Assembly: GCA_902774295.1 (NCBI GenBank)
Contig: CACYHP010000001.1
Coordinates: 806,001 to 870,000 of the forward strand
Length of the DNA stretch: 64,000 nt
Origin: an uncultured Bacteroidia bacterium
GTDB taxonomy: Bacteria; Bacteroidota; Bacteroidia; Bacteroidales; F082
Direction of reading: 5' to 3'
Shown here piece by piece: positions 24,685 through 33,352 of the stretch; position 1 is the stretch's first letter; each line of letters begins with the position of its first letter. Made by a program: the position numbers and the translations under genes. The notes below the pieces were generated by a model, which saw only the letters and a program-made list of their open reading frames with translations, was not told the origin of the DNA and did no database searches.

Positions 24685-25239
24685 TTATTTTGCCACGTTG
24701 TATAATGGACCTTCAAAGTTAACGGCGAAACTCTGTTCCGTTGCTGGCGATCCAATAGGAATGTTTGCTTTTCCTGATGATTGAATCTTGTAATTTGAAC
24801 CTGATGTTGCAATGGTTACATTACCGGAAACACAATACAATACATTGCCACCGGAATTGCGGAAAATACCGACGCATTTGCCAGCTGGTATAGGTTCTTC
24901 GGTGCAGTAAGCAAATGTACCTGTAGGAAGGTTTTCAACGTTCGGGATTGTAAATCCGAACATGTTTGCTGTTTCGTTTGTTCCGTCAGCTAATGCTACT
25001 GTCACGACGTTAGCTTGAAGATCTTCATCATAATAAACTTCATATCCGCCTATTGCAATTGGATAACTCTGATTTCCTACAGTCACCGTGCCATAGTTGC
25101 CTGTTGGAGGTGTAGGTGGAGTTGGTGTGTCGCCACCGCCGCTGTTTGATGAATCGCTTTTCTTACATCCTGTAAGAATCATGGCAATAACTGCTAATGC
25201 CATGAAGAGAACTGTGCTCTGCTTGTAGATGTTTTTCAT
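24685..25239 (-). CDS. Lipoprotein of unknown function within the suf locus
   Basis: 184 residues. The signal is TVLFMALAVIAMILTGC with lipobox LTGC (Cys25). A Ser/Gly/Pro-Thr linker (about residues 30-48) follows. The mature domain is beta-rich (VTVGNQSYPIAIGGYEVYYDE, GFTIPNVENLPTGTFAYCTEE, VLYCVSGNVTIATSG) and contains three Cys. I recognise no family. It sits between sufD and sufS on the same strand and has its own TATATTTG box, so it may have been inserted into the suf operon. A link to iron-sulfur assembly is not evident. Confidence 0.7.
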   Translation of the reverse strand: MKNIYKQSTVLFMALAVIAMILTGCKKSDSSNSGGGDTPTPPTPPTGNYGTVTVGNQSYPIAIGGYEVYYDEDLQANVVTVALADGTNETANMFGFTIPNVENLPTGTFAYCTEEPIPAGKCVGIFRNSGGNVLYCVSGNVTIATSGSNYKIQSSGKANIPIGSPATEQSFAVNFEGPLYNVAK

Positions 25240-25269
25240 AGTTTTATTATTATAGTGTTAAATATTCCG

Positions 25270-25277
25270 CAAATATA
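25270..25277 (-). promoter_or_regulatory. -7 box upstream of the suf-locus lipoprotein gene
   Basis: Minus-strand TATATTTG, 31 bases before the lipoprotein ATG and directly after the sufD stop. It may also serve sufS-sufE. Confidence 0.5.
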
Positions 25278-25282
25278 TGAAA

Positions 25283-26116
25283 TTATATTTTACTTAGATC
25301 AATTTTGAAAATTTTTTCTTTGTTGCTGCACTGGAAGATGCAGGTGTCGCAGCTCGAGAGCTCGCCTTTAAGACGGCGTTTTATCATGTCGTCGATGCTG
25401 TCGTGAACGCTTTCAATCTTGATGTGGTTGCTTATTTCCGCTGCGAAAGCGTACATCAGAAGCATCCTCGCGTCCTCTTTCTTGATGCCACGCTGGCGCA
25501 TGTAGAACATGGCATCCTGGTCAAGCTGTCCTGTGCTTGTGCCGTGTGAACACTTCACGTCGTCGGCATAAATCTCAAGGAATGGCATGGTGTTGATCTT
25601 CGCCTTGTCGGTAAGGATGATGTTGCTGTTGTTCTGATATGCGTTGGTTTTCTGAGCGTGCGGCGCCACCATCACATGTCCGTTGAACACTGCCGATGCC
25701 TCGTCGTCCAAAATGCCCTTGAACTTCTCGTTGCTTGAGCAGTTCGGCACGTTGTGGTTGATTTTCATGAGGTTTTCGACATGCTGTTTCTTGTCGAGGA
25801 GATACAATCCGTAAATCTGCAGGTCGGCACCCTCGCCGTTGAGGTCGACGTGAATGTTGTTCTGCACAAAACCAGTGTTGAACGTCACCAACACGAAATG
25901 CACGCTGCTGTTTCGCGCCTGCTGTATGTTGATGTGGGTGGTCAGATGGGTGTCGTCGTTGAGGTTCTGAATCCTGTACAGCTCCAGCGTGGAGTTTTCC
26001 TCCATCACGATGTCGCACTGCTCCTCGTTTGACTGCAGATGACTGCTGTCGTCCAAGAGCACGAGCTGTCGACTCTGATTCTTTCCGACCGTTATGTTGT
26101 TTTCTAGATAAGCCAT
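25283..26116 (-). CDS. sufD: SufD, short form, Fe-S scaffold complex subunit
   Basis: 277 residues. The right-handed beta-helix core of SufB/SufD is visible from the start (LVLLDDSSHLQSNEEQCDIVMEENSTLEL...), with GHVMVAPHAQKTNAYQNNSNIILTDKAKINTMPFLEIYADDVKCSHGTSTGQLDQDAMFY split here only for reading; the conserved KCSHG His lies near residue 191. SufD normally has about 420-450 residues with an N-terminal helical domain, which is missing here; the sufC stop is only 11 bases upstream, leaving no room for it. The C-terminus has a C-x2-C-x3-C cluster (SSCDTCIFQCSNKEK). It should pair with SufB and SufC. Confidence 0.88.
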   Translation of the reverse strand: MAYLENNITVGKNQSRQLVLLDDSSHLQSNEEQCDIVMEENSTLELYRIQNLNDDTHLTTHINIQQARNSSVHFVLVTFNTGFVQNNIHVDLNGEGADLQIYGLYLLDKKQHVENLMKINHNVPNCSSNEKFKGILDDEASAVFNGHVMVAPHAQKTNAYQNNSNIILTDKAKINTMPFLEIYADDVKCSHGTSTGQLDQDAMFYMRQRGIKKEDARMLLMYAFAAEISNHIKIESVHDSIDDMIKRRLKGELSSCDTCIFQCSNKEKIFKIDLSKI

Positions 26117-26127
26117 CGCCGTAAGTG

Positions 26128-26880
26128 TTAGAGTTTCAGTTCTTTAACCCATTCGTAACCCTTCTCTTCGAGTTCGAGCGCGAGTTTCTTGTCGCCCGAC
26201 TTCACGATGCGGCCGTCGTACATCACATGAACGAAATCCGGCACGATATAGTCCAGAAGTCGTTGATAGTGAGTGATTACCACGAAGGCGTTATGTTCGT
26301 TGTGCAGCTGGTTGACGCCGTTAGCCACGATACGCAAGGCGTCGATGTCCAATCCGGAGTCGGTCTCGTCGAGGATGGAGAGCTCCGGTTCGAGCATAGC
26401 CATCTGGAAGATCTCGTTTTTCTTCTTCTCGCCGCCCGAGAAGCCCACGTTGACATAGCGGTTCTGCAGTTTCTCGGTGATCTCCACCATGGCCTGCTTC
26501 TGCTTCATCATCTTTGTGAAGTCAATCATCGACATCGGTGGAAGTCCCTGGTATTCGCGTTTCGCGTTGACTGCGGTGCGCATGAAGTTCTGCATCGAGA
26601 CGCCCGGGATCTCCACTGGGTACTGGAAACTCAGGAAGATGCCGAGGTTTGCGCGTTCCTCCGGTGGCATGCCGACGATGTTCTGGCCTTTGTACCAGAT
26701 CTCGCCTTCGGTGATCTCATAGCCCTCGCGTCCCGTGACGGCAGCAGCCCATGTGCTCTTGCCTGTTCCGTTAGGACCCATGATGGCGTGAATCTCGCCC
26801 TCGTTCACTCCGAGGTTGAAGCCTTTTAATATTTCCTTGCCTCCGATTGAGACATGTAAATTCTTGATATTCAGTAACAT
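26128..26880 (-). CDS. sufC: SufC, ATPase of the SufBCD Fe-S scaffold
   Basis: 250 residues. An ABC-type ATPase that drives the SufB-SufD conformational change during cluster assembly. Walker A is GPNGTGKSTW (~35-44), followed by a Q-loop in FLSFQYPVEIPG, signature VGFSGGEKKKNEI (~149-161), Walker B LSILDETDSGLDIDAL and switch His in VITHYQRLL. The SufC-specific FQYPVEIPGVSMQNFMRTAVNAK segment is present. It sits between sufB and sufD, 66 and 11 bases away respectively. Confidence 0.97.
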   Translation of the reverse strand: MLLNIKNLHVSIGGKEILKGFNLGVNEGEIHAIMGPNGTGKSTWAAAVTGREGYEITEGEIWYKGQNIVGMPPEERANLGIFLSFQYPVEIPGVSMQNFMRTAVNAKREYQGLPPMSMIDFTKMMKQKQAMVEITEKLQNRYVNVGFSGGEKKKNEIFQMAMLEPELSILDETDSGLDIDALRIVANGVNQLHNEHNAFVVITHYQRLLDYIVPDFVHVMYDGRIVKSGDKKLALELEEKGYEWVKELKL

Positions 26881-26918
26881 ATATTTAATTTTTTATTTTT
26901 TTCTTTTCCATCCTGTAC

Positions 26919-26938
26919 GGATAACGCATGCGTTATCC
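26919..26938. repeat. Perfect 20-bp palindrome between sufB and sufC
   Basis: GGATAACGCATGCGTTATCC is its own reverse complement. Preceded by ATCCTGTAC, as at 22762-22788. Confidence 0.8.
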
Positions 26939-26946
26939 CTACCGGA

Positions 26947-28395
26947 TTAACCGACGGATCCTTCCAATGTTATCGACAATAACTTTTGTGCCTCCACTGC
27001 GAACTCCATCGGCAATTTATTCAAGACATCCTTTGCGTAGCCGTTGACAATCAAGCCGATAGCTTTCTCTGTCGGGATGCCGCGCTGGTTGCAGTAGAAC
27101 AGCTGGTCTTCTGAAATCTTCGATGTGGTTGCCTCGTGTTCGAGAATGCTGCTGTCGTTGCCGCATTCCACGTAAGGCCATGTGTGTGCACCGCATTGGT
27201 CGCCCAACAGCAACGAGTCGCATTGCGAGAAGTTGCGGCAGTTGGTGGCTTCCGGCACTACCTTCACCAGTCCGCGGTAGCCGTTCTGGCTGTGACCCGC
27301 CGAGATACCCTTCGAGATGATGGTTGAGCGGCTGTTTTTGCCTATATGAATCATCTTCGTGCCAGTGTCGGCTTGCTGCCAGTTGTTGGTGACAGCCACT
27401 GAGTAGAACTCAGCCACCGTGTTGTCGCCTTTTAAAATACAGCTCGGGTATTTCCAAGTGATGGCAGAGCCTGTCTCAACCTGTGTCCATGAGATTTTTG
27501 CACGGTCGCCACGGCAGATGCCTCGTTTTGTGACGAAGTTATAGATGCCGCCTTTGCCGTCTTTATCGCCCGGATACCAGTTCTGAACAGTCGAATATTT
27601 CACTTCTGCGTCTTTCTCTGAGATGATCTCGACGATGGCCGCATGTAACTGATTCTCATCACGTTGCGGAGCGGTGCAGCCTTCCATGTAGCTCACGTAA
27701 GCACCTTCGTCGGCAACGATAAGAGTACGCTCAAACTGACCTGTGTTTGCTGCGTTTATTCTGAAATATGTCGAGAGCTCGATAGGGCAGCGCACGCCTT
27801 TCGGCACATAGCAGAACGAACCGTCGCTGAAGACAGCCGAGTTCAATGCCGCAAAGAAATTGTCGGTGTAAGGAACGACCTTGCCGAGATATTTCTTCAC
27901 CAAGTCAGGGTGCTGTTTCACTGCCTCGCTGAACGACATGAAGATGATGCCGTGCTTCGACAGCGTCTCCTGGAAAGTGGTCTTCACCGAGGTGGAGTCC
28001 ATCACGGCGTCGACGGCCACTCCGGAGAGTTTTTTCTGCTCGTCGAGCGAGATGCCGAGTTTGTCGAAGGTAGCCAAAAGCTCCGGGTCGACCTCATCCA
28101 AGCTCTTCGCCTTGCGCTGTTTTGGCGCTGCGTAATATATAATGTCTTGATAATCAATTGGTGGGATGGTGAGATGTGCCCAAGTAGGCATCTTCAGCGT
28201 CTGCCAATGACGGAACGCCTTAAGACGGAATTCCAACAGCCATTCCGGCTCCTCTTTCTTCTTCGAAATAAGCCGGATAATGTCTTCATTCAGACCCTTC
28301 GGTATCATATCGGTCTCGATATCGGTCACAAAACCGAACTCGTAGTCCTTGTTAGTTACCTCTTCAATAATATTCCCTTTTGGATTTGAATCCAT
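26947..28395 (-). CDS. sufB: SufB, Fe-S scaffold complex subunit
   Basis: 482 residues from ATG 28395 (a TTG at 28425 would overlap the promoter). Scaffold on which the cluster is built. Recognisable parts: [79 protein letters not shown] and the conserved C-terminal [13 protein letters not shown] ... [25 protein letters not shown]. Cysteines in these regions are the expected ligands. It heads the minus-strand order sufB-C-D-lipoprotein-S-E-DUF59. No SufR- or IscR-like regulator is nearby. Confidence 0.97.
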   Translation of the reverse strand: MDSNPKGNIIEEVTNKDYEFGFVTDIETDMIPKGLNEDIIRLISKKKEEPEWLLEFRLKAFRHWQTLKMPTWAHLTIPPIDYQDIIYYAAPKQRKAKSLDEVDPELLATFDKLGISLDEQKKLSGVAVDAVMDSTSVKTTFQETLSKHGIIFMSFSEAVKQHPDLVKKYLGKVVPYTDNFFAALNSAVFSDGSFCYVPKGVRCPIELSTYFRINAANTGQFERTLIVADEGAYVSYMEGCTAPQRDENQLHAAIVEIISEKDAEVKYSTVQNWYPGDKDGKGGIYNFVTKRGICRGDRAKISWTQVETGSAITWKYPSCILKGDNTVAEFYSVAVTNNWQQADTGTKMIHIGKNSRSTIISKGISAGHSQNGYRGLVKVVPEATNCRNFSQCDSLLLGDQCGAHTWPYVECGNDSSILEHEATTSKISEDQLFYCNQRGIPTEKAIGLIVNGYAKDVLNKLPMEFAVEAQKLLSITLEGSVG

Positions 28396-28422
28396 ATCAC
28401 AAATATCTAAATTATTAATTTG

Positions 28423-28430
28423 CAAAAATA
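28423..28430 (-). promoter_or_regulatory. suf operon promoter -7 box
   Basis: Minus-strand TATTTTTG, 28 bases before the sufB ATG. A divergent box lies at 28444. Confidence 0.6.
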
Positions 28431-28443
28431 CAAAAAAAATTGT

Positions 28444-28451
28444 TAACTTTG
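28444..28451 (+). promoter_or_regulatory. Promoter -7 box of the 28469 membrane protein gene
   Basis: TAACTTTG, 18 bases before the ATG. It is nearly back-to-back with the suf promoter. Confidence 0.5.
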
Positions 28452-28468
28452 CATCATAATTTTAAGGT

Positions 28469-29503
28469 ATGTCAGAAAGAAAGTTTTGGGCAAAAATTAA
28501 AAACAACAGGTTTTACCTCGCCTTGACAGGAATTGTTGGGGCTATCTTGTTGTTTTTCTTAGTGTTATATCTCGCTGTTCCTTCTTATTCCTTCGCGGAT
28601 ATCGAACCTTTTAACGGCGATTTTATCTATAATCCATATTCTGATATAAATCGTATAAATTATATTGATTTTCGCTCGGAATCACTTGAAAACCAAGGTA
28701 TTAAAACGTATGAATATGGCTATGCCTTGAGTGGGGCACGTTATCTTTGCTTGGGTTATGAATCTAAACGAAAAATCGACTATCCATTCCTGCAAAGCAT
28801 TCATTATAAACAGTTTAACATAGATCGACTGAATAAAAAATGCCGTCTCGTGGCACCGGCGCATCCTTCCAAGGGCTTTAAGAAAGGGGAGATGACACGC
28901 CTCGACCATTATCGTGTGATGGAGGTGCTTTCGCCAAACGATAACTCGTTGTATTACTGGGATATAGCACTCTCCAACGGACATCGGGTGAACATCATTG
29001 CTACAGGTAAAAATTATGCGACAGCCTGCATAGGCGAAAATGATGCCGAGTCGGTTTACAAATCACTCGAAATCGGGAATTCGTATGCTGTGAAATATAA
29101 TAGAAGCCTGCTGGATGTTCCTGAGCTTCAATATGTTAAGTTTGAAAATGACACCTTGATTGTTTCAGTTTCTGACAAGGCAAAAGAGATTCGTTTCATA
29201 GGTCAGAATGCCATTGTAAAACAATCTTTTAACAATGTTGCTGAGGCTTTATACCCGATTCAAAAAGATGACACTTATATCAGGACTGAGATTGAGTTTG
29301 AAGATGGTAACACATTGTATCTCAATCCGTTAGTTCGACATCAATATCAATATTTCTTTGATTTGAACAAGGCTAAAGTCATGAAAGGCCGCACCTATCT
29401 GATGTGGGCGGTCTATGTCATTGTTGTTTTGGCTTTCGCCAGGAAATTATTTAAGTCTCGTGTCATTTCGACTGAAGCGAAGCGAAATGGAGAAATCTCA
29501 TAA
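28469..29503 (+). CDS. Bitopic membrane protein of unknown function; C-terminus encoded by an intergenic repeat
   Basis: 344 residues: cytoplasmic N-terminus, a transmembrane helix (FYLALTGIVGAILLFFLVLYLAV, ~13-35), a ~270-residue outside domain rich in Tyr and Asn (FNGDFIYNPYSDINRINYID) and a second helix (YLMWAVYVIVVLAFARKLF, ~311-329). I recognise no family. The last 14 residues, VISTEAKRNGEIS, come from a GTCATTTCGAC...GAGAAATCT element (29462-29500), so the original C-terminus was probably shorter or different. The GT39 gene follows 10 bases later, so the pair may work together in envelope glycosylation. Confidence 0.75.
   Translation: MSERKFWAKIKNNRFYLALTGIVGAILLFFLVLYLAVPSYSFADIEPFNGDFIYNPYSDINRINYIDFRSESLENQGIKTYEYGYALSGARYLCLGYESKRKIDYPFLQSIHYKQFNIDRLNKKCRLVAPAHPSKGFKKGEMTRLDHYRVMEVLSPNDNSLYYWDIALSNGHRVNIIATGKNYATACIGENDAESVYKSLEIGNSYAVKYNRSLLDVPELQYVKFENDTLIVSVSDKAKEIRFIGQNAIVKQSFNNVAEALYPIQKDDTYIRTEIEFEDGNTLYLNPLVRHQYQYFFDLNKAKVMKGRTYLMWAVYVIVVLAFARKLFKSRVISTEAKRNGEIS
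29462..29500 (+). repeat. GTCATTTCGAC repeat, copy 1 (coding)
   Basis: GTCATTTCGACTGAAGCGAA...GAGAAATCTC. Related copies are at 47184-47220, 56060-56086 (minus) and 57511-57550. This one encodes the end of the membrane protein. Confidence 0.85.
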
Positions 29504-29513
29504 AAATTGTATA

Positions 29514-31049
29514 ATGAAAATTCAGGAAAATAAAATCGACAAATACATCACTTGGTTGCTGATTATCAGTGCCATAGTGCGTGGCTTCCTTGCCGCTTTC
29601 GTGGAATTCGGCAACGATGAGGTTTATTATTGGACTTATGCGATGTACCCCGACTGGAGTCATTTCGACCATCCAGGAATGGTGGGGTGGGTGATGCAGA
29701 TATTTAGTCTTAACTTATTGTTCCACAGTGAGTTTGCTCTGAGATTATCATCAATAATTTTCATGACTATCGACACCTATATTATATATAGGCTCGGCTG
29801 TGTGATAAAAAGTAAGCTTGCCGGCTTTTATGCCGCTTTGCTGTACACCGCATCGTTGTATTGCTTTATCATTACAGGTATTTTCATCTTGCCGGATACC
29901 CCGTTGATGATGTTTACATTGCTGTCAATTTATTGTTTTCTGGATGGGACGCATCGAAGCACATCGATGTTATGGGGCGGTCTCTATGCAGGTCTCGCGC
30001 TTCTTTCGAAATATTCAGCTATCTTCATCTGGGTCGGAGTAGGATTATATGTCCTGCTTTATGACCGTAAACAATTGAAAAACAAATATTTATATCTTGC
30101 GGCATTGATATCGGCAATCTGCCTTCTCCCTGTCTTGATTTGGAACATGGAGAATGATTTTATCAGTTTCACTTTCCATGGCGACCGTGTAAGTCTCTTT
30201 GGGAAGCCGCAACCGCTGAATTTCTTGGCTGAGATTTTAGGCGAGTTCGGTTATAATAATCCAATAAATTATGTGTTGATAATCATAGCGTTACTGGTTT
30301 TGTGGAAAGGCAATAAATATATGGATACGATGCCGCGGCGCCTCTTGCTTTGTTTCGCGCTGCCGTTTATTGCGACGTTCTGGTTCTTCTCCATGACGAG
30401 ACCGATACTGCCTCATTGGTCGGCGCCGGCGTTCTCGCTGCTTTTGTTGTTCCCGGCATCATATCTTGCTGATAAACAAAATGTTGCAAATCTGGAAGTA
30501 CGCGTGCCAAAGTCAATAATCGCAACCTTGTCGTTGATGATTTTTGTCTTGTTTGTAGGTGTTTTGGAGATAAAAACAGGCTTTATCCCATTGCGTTTCG
30601 GCGAACGTGCCAATTCCGTGAGATATTATGGCGAAGGCGATTTCACAACCACTATTTACGGCTGGCGTTCTATCAAAGATGATTTCCAGAAAATCCGCGA
30701 ATATAAAGTATCTTCAGGCGAGATGAAAGACACGGATGGCATGGTCGGACTGCAATGGTTCCCGATGGCTAATTTCGATTATTATGTTGCTGATCCGTTG
30801 GATATCAAGATGTTCGGCGTGAATGACATTGATAAGATTCATAAATACGCCTGGATTAACGAATATCGCGGAGGGCTTCAGAAAGGCGCTGATTACTGGT
30901 TTTTGAACGAGAGCTCCGACTATTACGCTCCAGAGCGTTATTTATCTGACAAATTTGAAGAGATTTTGCCTTGCGACACCATCGTTGTGGATCGATGCGG
31001 CAAACCTGCAAAATATGTCTTCGTTTATATGTGCAAAGGTCTGAAATAA
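29514..31049 (+). CDS. Glycosyltransferase family 39 (ArnT/PMT-like) membrane protein
   Basis: 511 residues from ATG 29514. Multiple membrane helices with the GT39 signature after helix 1: FGNDEVYYWTYAMYPDWSHFDHPGMVGW (the DE pair is the catalytic loop; SHFDHP is typical), then FRLG-like SLYCFIITGIFILPDTPLMMFTLL. A C-terminal soluble part (~370-511) follows. Such enzymes move a sugar from polyprenyl phosphate to lipid A, protein or glycan outside the membrane. An upstream start at 29415 would overlap the previous gene by 89 bases and was rejected. The acceptor is unknown. A terminator follows. Confidence 0.9.
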   Translation: MKIQENKIDKYITWLLIISAIVRGFLAAFVEFGNDEVYYWTYAMYPDWSHFDHPGMVGWVMQIFSLNLLFHSEFALRLSSIIFMTIDTYIIYRLGCVIKSKLAGFYAALLYTASLYCFIITGIFILPDTPLMMFTLLSIYCFLDGTHRSTSMLWGGLYAGLALLSKYSAIFIWVGVGLYVLLYDRKQLKNKYLYLAALISAICLLPVLIWNMENDFISFTFHGDRVSLFGKPQPLNFLAEILGEFGYNNPINYVLIIIALLVLWKGNKYMDTMPRRLLLCFALPFIATFWFFSMTRPILPHWSAPAFSLLLLFPASYLADKQNVANLEVRVPKSIIATLSLMIFVLFVGVLEIKTGFIPLRFGERANSVRYYGEGDFTTTIYGWRSIKDDFQKIREYKVSSGEMKDTDGMVGLQWFPMANFDYYVADPLDIKMFGVNDIDKIHKYAWINEYRGGLQKGADYWFLNESSDYYAPERYLSDKFEEILPCDTIVVDRCGKPAKYVFVYMCKGLK

Positions 31050-31103
31050 GGCTTATTTGTAAAAATTTATTAAGATTTCTTGCATATTTTTGCAAGTTAT
31101 GTT

Positions 31104-31160
31104 AAAAGTGCGCTAAAACCGGAAAAAAGTTGCCGGTTGTTGGACGCACTTTTTTTTATA
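31104..31160 (+). terminator. Two-stem terminator after the GT39 gene
   Basis: Outer stem AAAAGTGCG/CGCACTTTT (31104-31112, 31145-31153) holds an inner AACCGG/CCGGTT stem (31117-31122, 31133-31138); a run of eight T follows. The promoter of the next gene starts immediately after the T-run. Confidence 0.8.
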
Positions 31161-31164
31161 TCTA

Positions 31165-31172
31165 TACCTTTG
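31165..31172 (+). promoter_or_regulatory. DUF2851 gene promoter -7 box
   Basis: TACCTTTG, 20 bases before the ATG at 31192. Confidence 0.5.
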
Positions 31173-31191
31173 CAGAACAAAAACGTTATTT

Positions 31192-32439
31192 ATGAAAGAA
31201 GATTTTATTTATTATCTCTGGGAGAACAGGTTGCTATCGAAAGACCTCGCGACTGTCGATGGCGAGCCTGTCTATGTTATTTCCGTGGGCGTTCGTAATT
31301 ATGACTCAGGTCCTGATTTTCTTGATGCTCACGTACGTATAGGAAAGACTTTGTGGGTTGGACATGTAGAGATTCATGTCAATGCATCTGATTGGTTCCG
31401 TCATGGACACCAAAATGATGATGCGTACAATAATGTGATTTTACATGTCGTATATTGTAATGATAATGAGCGGCTTACGATTCCGATGCTTGAGATCAAA
31501 GGAAAATTTGACGAGAATATTTATGCGAAATACAATAGTTTTTTGAAGTCGAGACGATGGATCCCGTGCGAGAAGATTATTGCTGGGATACAGCAGTTTA
31601 CATGGCTTTCGTGGCTTGAGCGTATCGTGGTTGAGCGGCTCGAGGCTGAAGTTAAGGATGTTTTTTCAAAACTCGTGGCAAATAAATACGACTGGGAAGA
31701 GACTCTGTATCAACGGATTATGCGCTATTGCGGACTGAAGGTTAATAACGACGCTTTTGAGAGACTGGCGAGTCTGCTGCCTTTGAGGATTCTGCGTAAA
31801 CATTTTGACAATCCTTTGCAGGTCGAGGCTATGTTTTTCGGTTGCGCAGGCTTTCTTGAACGGGAGTTCACCGAAAGCTATCCTGTTCTGCTCCAGAGAG
31901 AGTTCAAGGTGCTGAAATCTAAGTTTAACCTGACAGTGATGCCGATGGCTTATTGGAAATTCCTGAGGTTGCGGCCGCCAAATTTCCCGACAATCCGTCT
32001 GGCACAGATGGCAGCTATGGTGTGTTCTTGCGATAATATGCTATCTAAGCTGCAGACTGTCAAAGACTTGGAATCTGTGCGAAATCTTTTTAATGTTGAA
32101 GTCAATGAATATTGGGACACACATTTTCTGTTTGAAAAACCTTCGAAAGAGGTGAAAAAGAAATTGGGCGTGACAGCTATCGATGTATTGATTATCAATG
32201 CGGTAGTGCCTGTGCTGTTCAGCTATGGTATCTATCATGATAATCAGGAATTGAAAAACAGAAGTATTGAACTTTTGAATGTCATGGAGCCCGAGGATAA
32301 TGTCATAATACGAAAGTTTGGAGAATTGGGGGTGAGTGTTTGTAATGCCCAGCAATCACAGGCATTGCTGCATCTTTACAATTGCTATTGCAAAAAGCGT
32401 AATTGCTTGAAATGCAGGGTGTTTAGTGCATCGAGATAA
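31192..32439 (+). CDS. DUF2851 family protein
   Basis: 415 residues. The opening MKEDFIYYLWENRLL and VRNYDSGPDFLDAHVRIGKTLWVGHVEIHVNASDWFRHGHQ match the Bacteroidota DUF2851 family, whose N-terminal part looks nuclease-like (GPDF ... VEIH spacing); whether it cuts nucleic acid is not established as far as I know. A Cys-rich end (NCYCKKRNCLKCRVF) could bind metal. It is monocistronic by spacing: 81 bases separate it from the coiled-coil gene. Confidence 0.88.
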   Translation: MKEDFIYYLWENRLLSKDLATVDGEPVYVISVGVRNYDSGPDFLDAHVRIGKTLWVGHVEIHVNASDWFRHGHQNDDAYNNVILHVVYCNDNERLTIPMLEIKGKFDENIYAKYNSFLKSRRWIPCEKIIAGIQQFTWLSWLERIVVERLEAEVKDVFSKLVANKYDWEETLYQRIMRYCGLKVNNDAFERLASLLPLRILRKHFDNPLQVEAMFFGCAGFLEREFTESYPVLLQREFKVLKSKFNLTVMPMAYWKFLRLRPPNFPTIRLAQMAAMVCSCDNMLSKLQTVKDLESVRNLFNVEVNEYWDTHFLFEKPSKEVKKKLGVTAIDVLIINAVVPVLFSYGIYHDNQELKNRSIELLNVMEPEDNVIIRKFGELGVSVCNAQQSQALLHLYNCYCKKRNCLKCRVFSASR

Positions 32440-32520
32440 TTTTTTTCTAAAAAAGTTTGCGTATTACAATAATTATGCTTAATTTTGTGCGAAAATTCTA
32501 AAGCAAACTGTAATAGAAAA

Positions 32521-32814
32521 ATGGCTGATTTAAGTGTAAGACTTTCGGAAATAGAGTTAAAGTTGAGAAAGCTCGTATCGCTTAAAAATCAACTGGTTGA
32601 AAAGAACAGTGAGCTGGTTCGAGAGAATGGAGAGCTTCGACTGAAGGTTGAGATTCTTCAGACCGAGAACGAGGATTTGAGAGATAAAATAACTAAAACA
32701 ACTATTGTTAACGCACTCGGAAACGAGAAAGAAATTGAAGAAAGTAGGCAGTTGATCAAGACATTGGTGAAGGAAATAGATCAATGTGTTGCGATGTTGA
32801 ACGCCGAACAGTGA
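32521..32814 (+). CDS. Small coiled-coil protein preceding zapA
   Basis: 97 residues from ATG 32521, nearly all heptad coiled coil (ELKLRKLVSLKNQLVEKNSEL, VENGELRLKVEILQTENEDL-type repeats), ending KTLVKEIDQCVAMLNAEQ. There is no signal peptide. Its place 16 bases before zapA recalls the small coiled-coil partner usually found next to zapA in Bacteroidota, possibly a ZapB-like division factor. That role is inference from context. Confidence 0.8.
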   Translation: MADLSVRLSEIELKLRKLVSLKNQLVEKNSELVRENGELRLKVEILQTENEDLRDKITKTTIVNALGNEKEIEESRQLIKTLVKEIDQCVAMLNAEQ

Positions 32815-32830
32815 TAAATAATTGACGGTT

Positions 32831-33124
32831 ATGAGCGAAAGTGAAGAAATAAAGATTAGTATTACCGTTGCTGAACGCAATTACCGTCTTACTATTGACA
32901 AGGCTGATGAGGAGAAGGTGCGGAAAGCCGCTGACATGATTAACGAACGTGTGAAAGATTTCAAGAGAGTCTATACAGATAAAGACTATCTGTCACTGGT
33001 CTCTATGGCCTGCATACAGTTCGCGACAAGCGTGGTGAAGTATGAGAGCGACACCGCCTTCAAGGATCAATATCTCGACAAGCAACTGGATGTCATCGAT
33101 GATCTGTTGACTGAAAACTTATAA
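32831..33124 (+). CDS. zapA: Cell division protein ZapA
   Basis: 97 residues from ATG 32831 (an in-frame TTG at 32822 was not used). It binds and bundles FtsZ filaments. N-terminal ISITVAERNYRLTIDKADEEKVRKAADMINERVKDFK matches the ZapA head domain, followed by a helical part (DYLSLVSMACIQFATSVVKYE). It stands directly before the 6S RNA, an arrangement also known in gammaproteobacteria. Confidence 0.92.
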   Translation: MSESEEIKISITVAERNYRLTIDKADEEKVRKAADMINERVKDFKRVYTDKDYLSLVSMACIQFATSVVKYESDTAFKDQYLDKQLDVIDDLLTENL

Positions 33125-33126
33125 GA

Positions 33127-33318
33127 TTTGTCTGTCTGTCCACCGCATGATGTAACCTTAACAACTAATACAATTTAAACCGGTTGACTCATGGGTACAA
33201 AAACAGGCCTCATCCTCGTAAGAGGAGCTTTAACGCCAGTGGACGTTTGCGTATCGTGGCAGCCATAAGCGTGATATATAAGGGTTTACGATCCCTTTGG
33301 GCAGACAGATTTTTTTCT
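33127..33318 (+). ncRNA. ssrS: 6S RNA
   Basis: About 190 nt with complementary ends: GTCTGTCTGTCC (33130-33141) pairs with GGGCAGACAGAT (33299-33310), followed by a run of T. An internal strong hairpin CTCATCCTC-GTAA-GAGGAG marks the terminal stem-loop beyond the open region. 6S RNA mimics an open promoter and holds RNA polymerase in stationary phase. The location between zapA and rny supports the call. Boundaries are approximate, and the central bubble was not folded in detail. Confidence 0.82.
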
Positions 33319-33352
33319 TTTTCGCGGAAGAGTAAAATCAAGGTATTAAAAA

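Noticed and set aside
27664..28389. Open frame of 241 codons opposite sufB, and similar at 26125-26829 opposite sufC
   Set aside because: SufB and SufC motifs fix the minus-strand reading; these are shadows.
31080..31298. Small frame starting before the DUF2851 gene
   Set aside because: Crosses the terminator and promoter and overlaps the DUF2851 gene in another frame.
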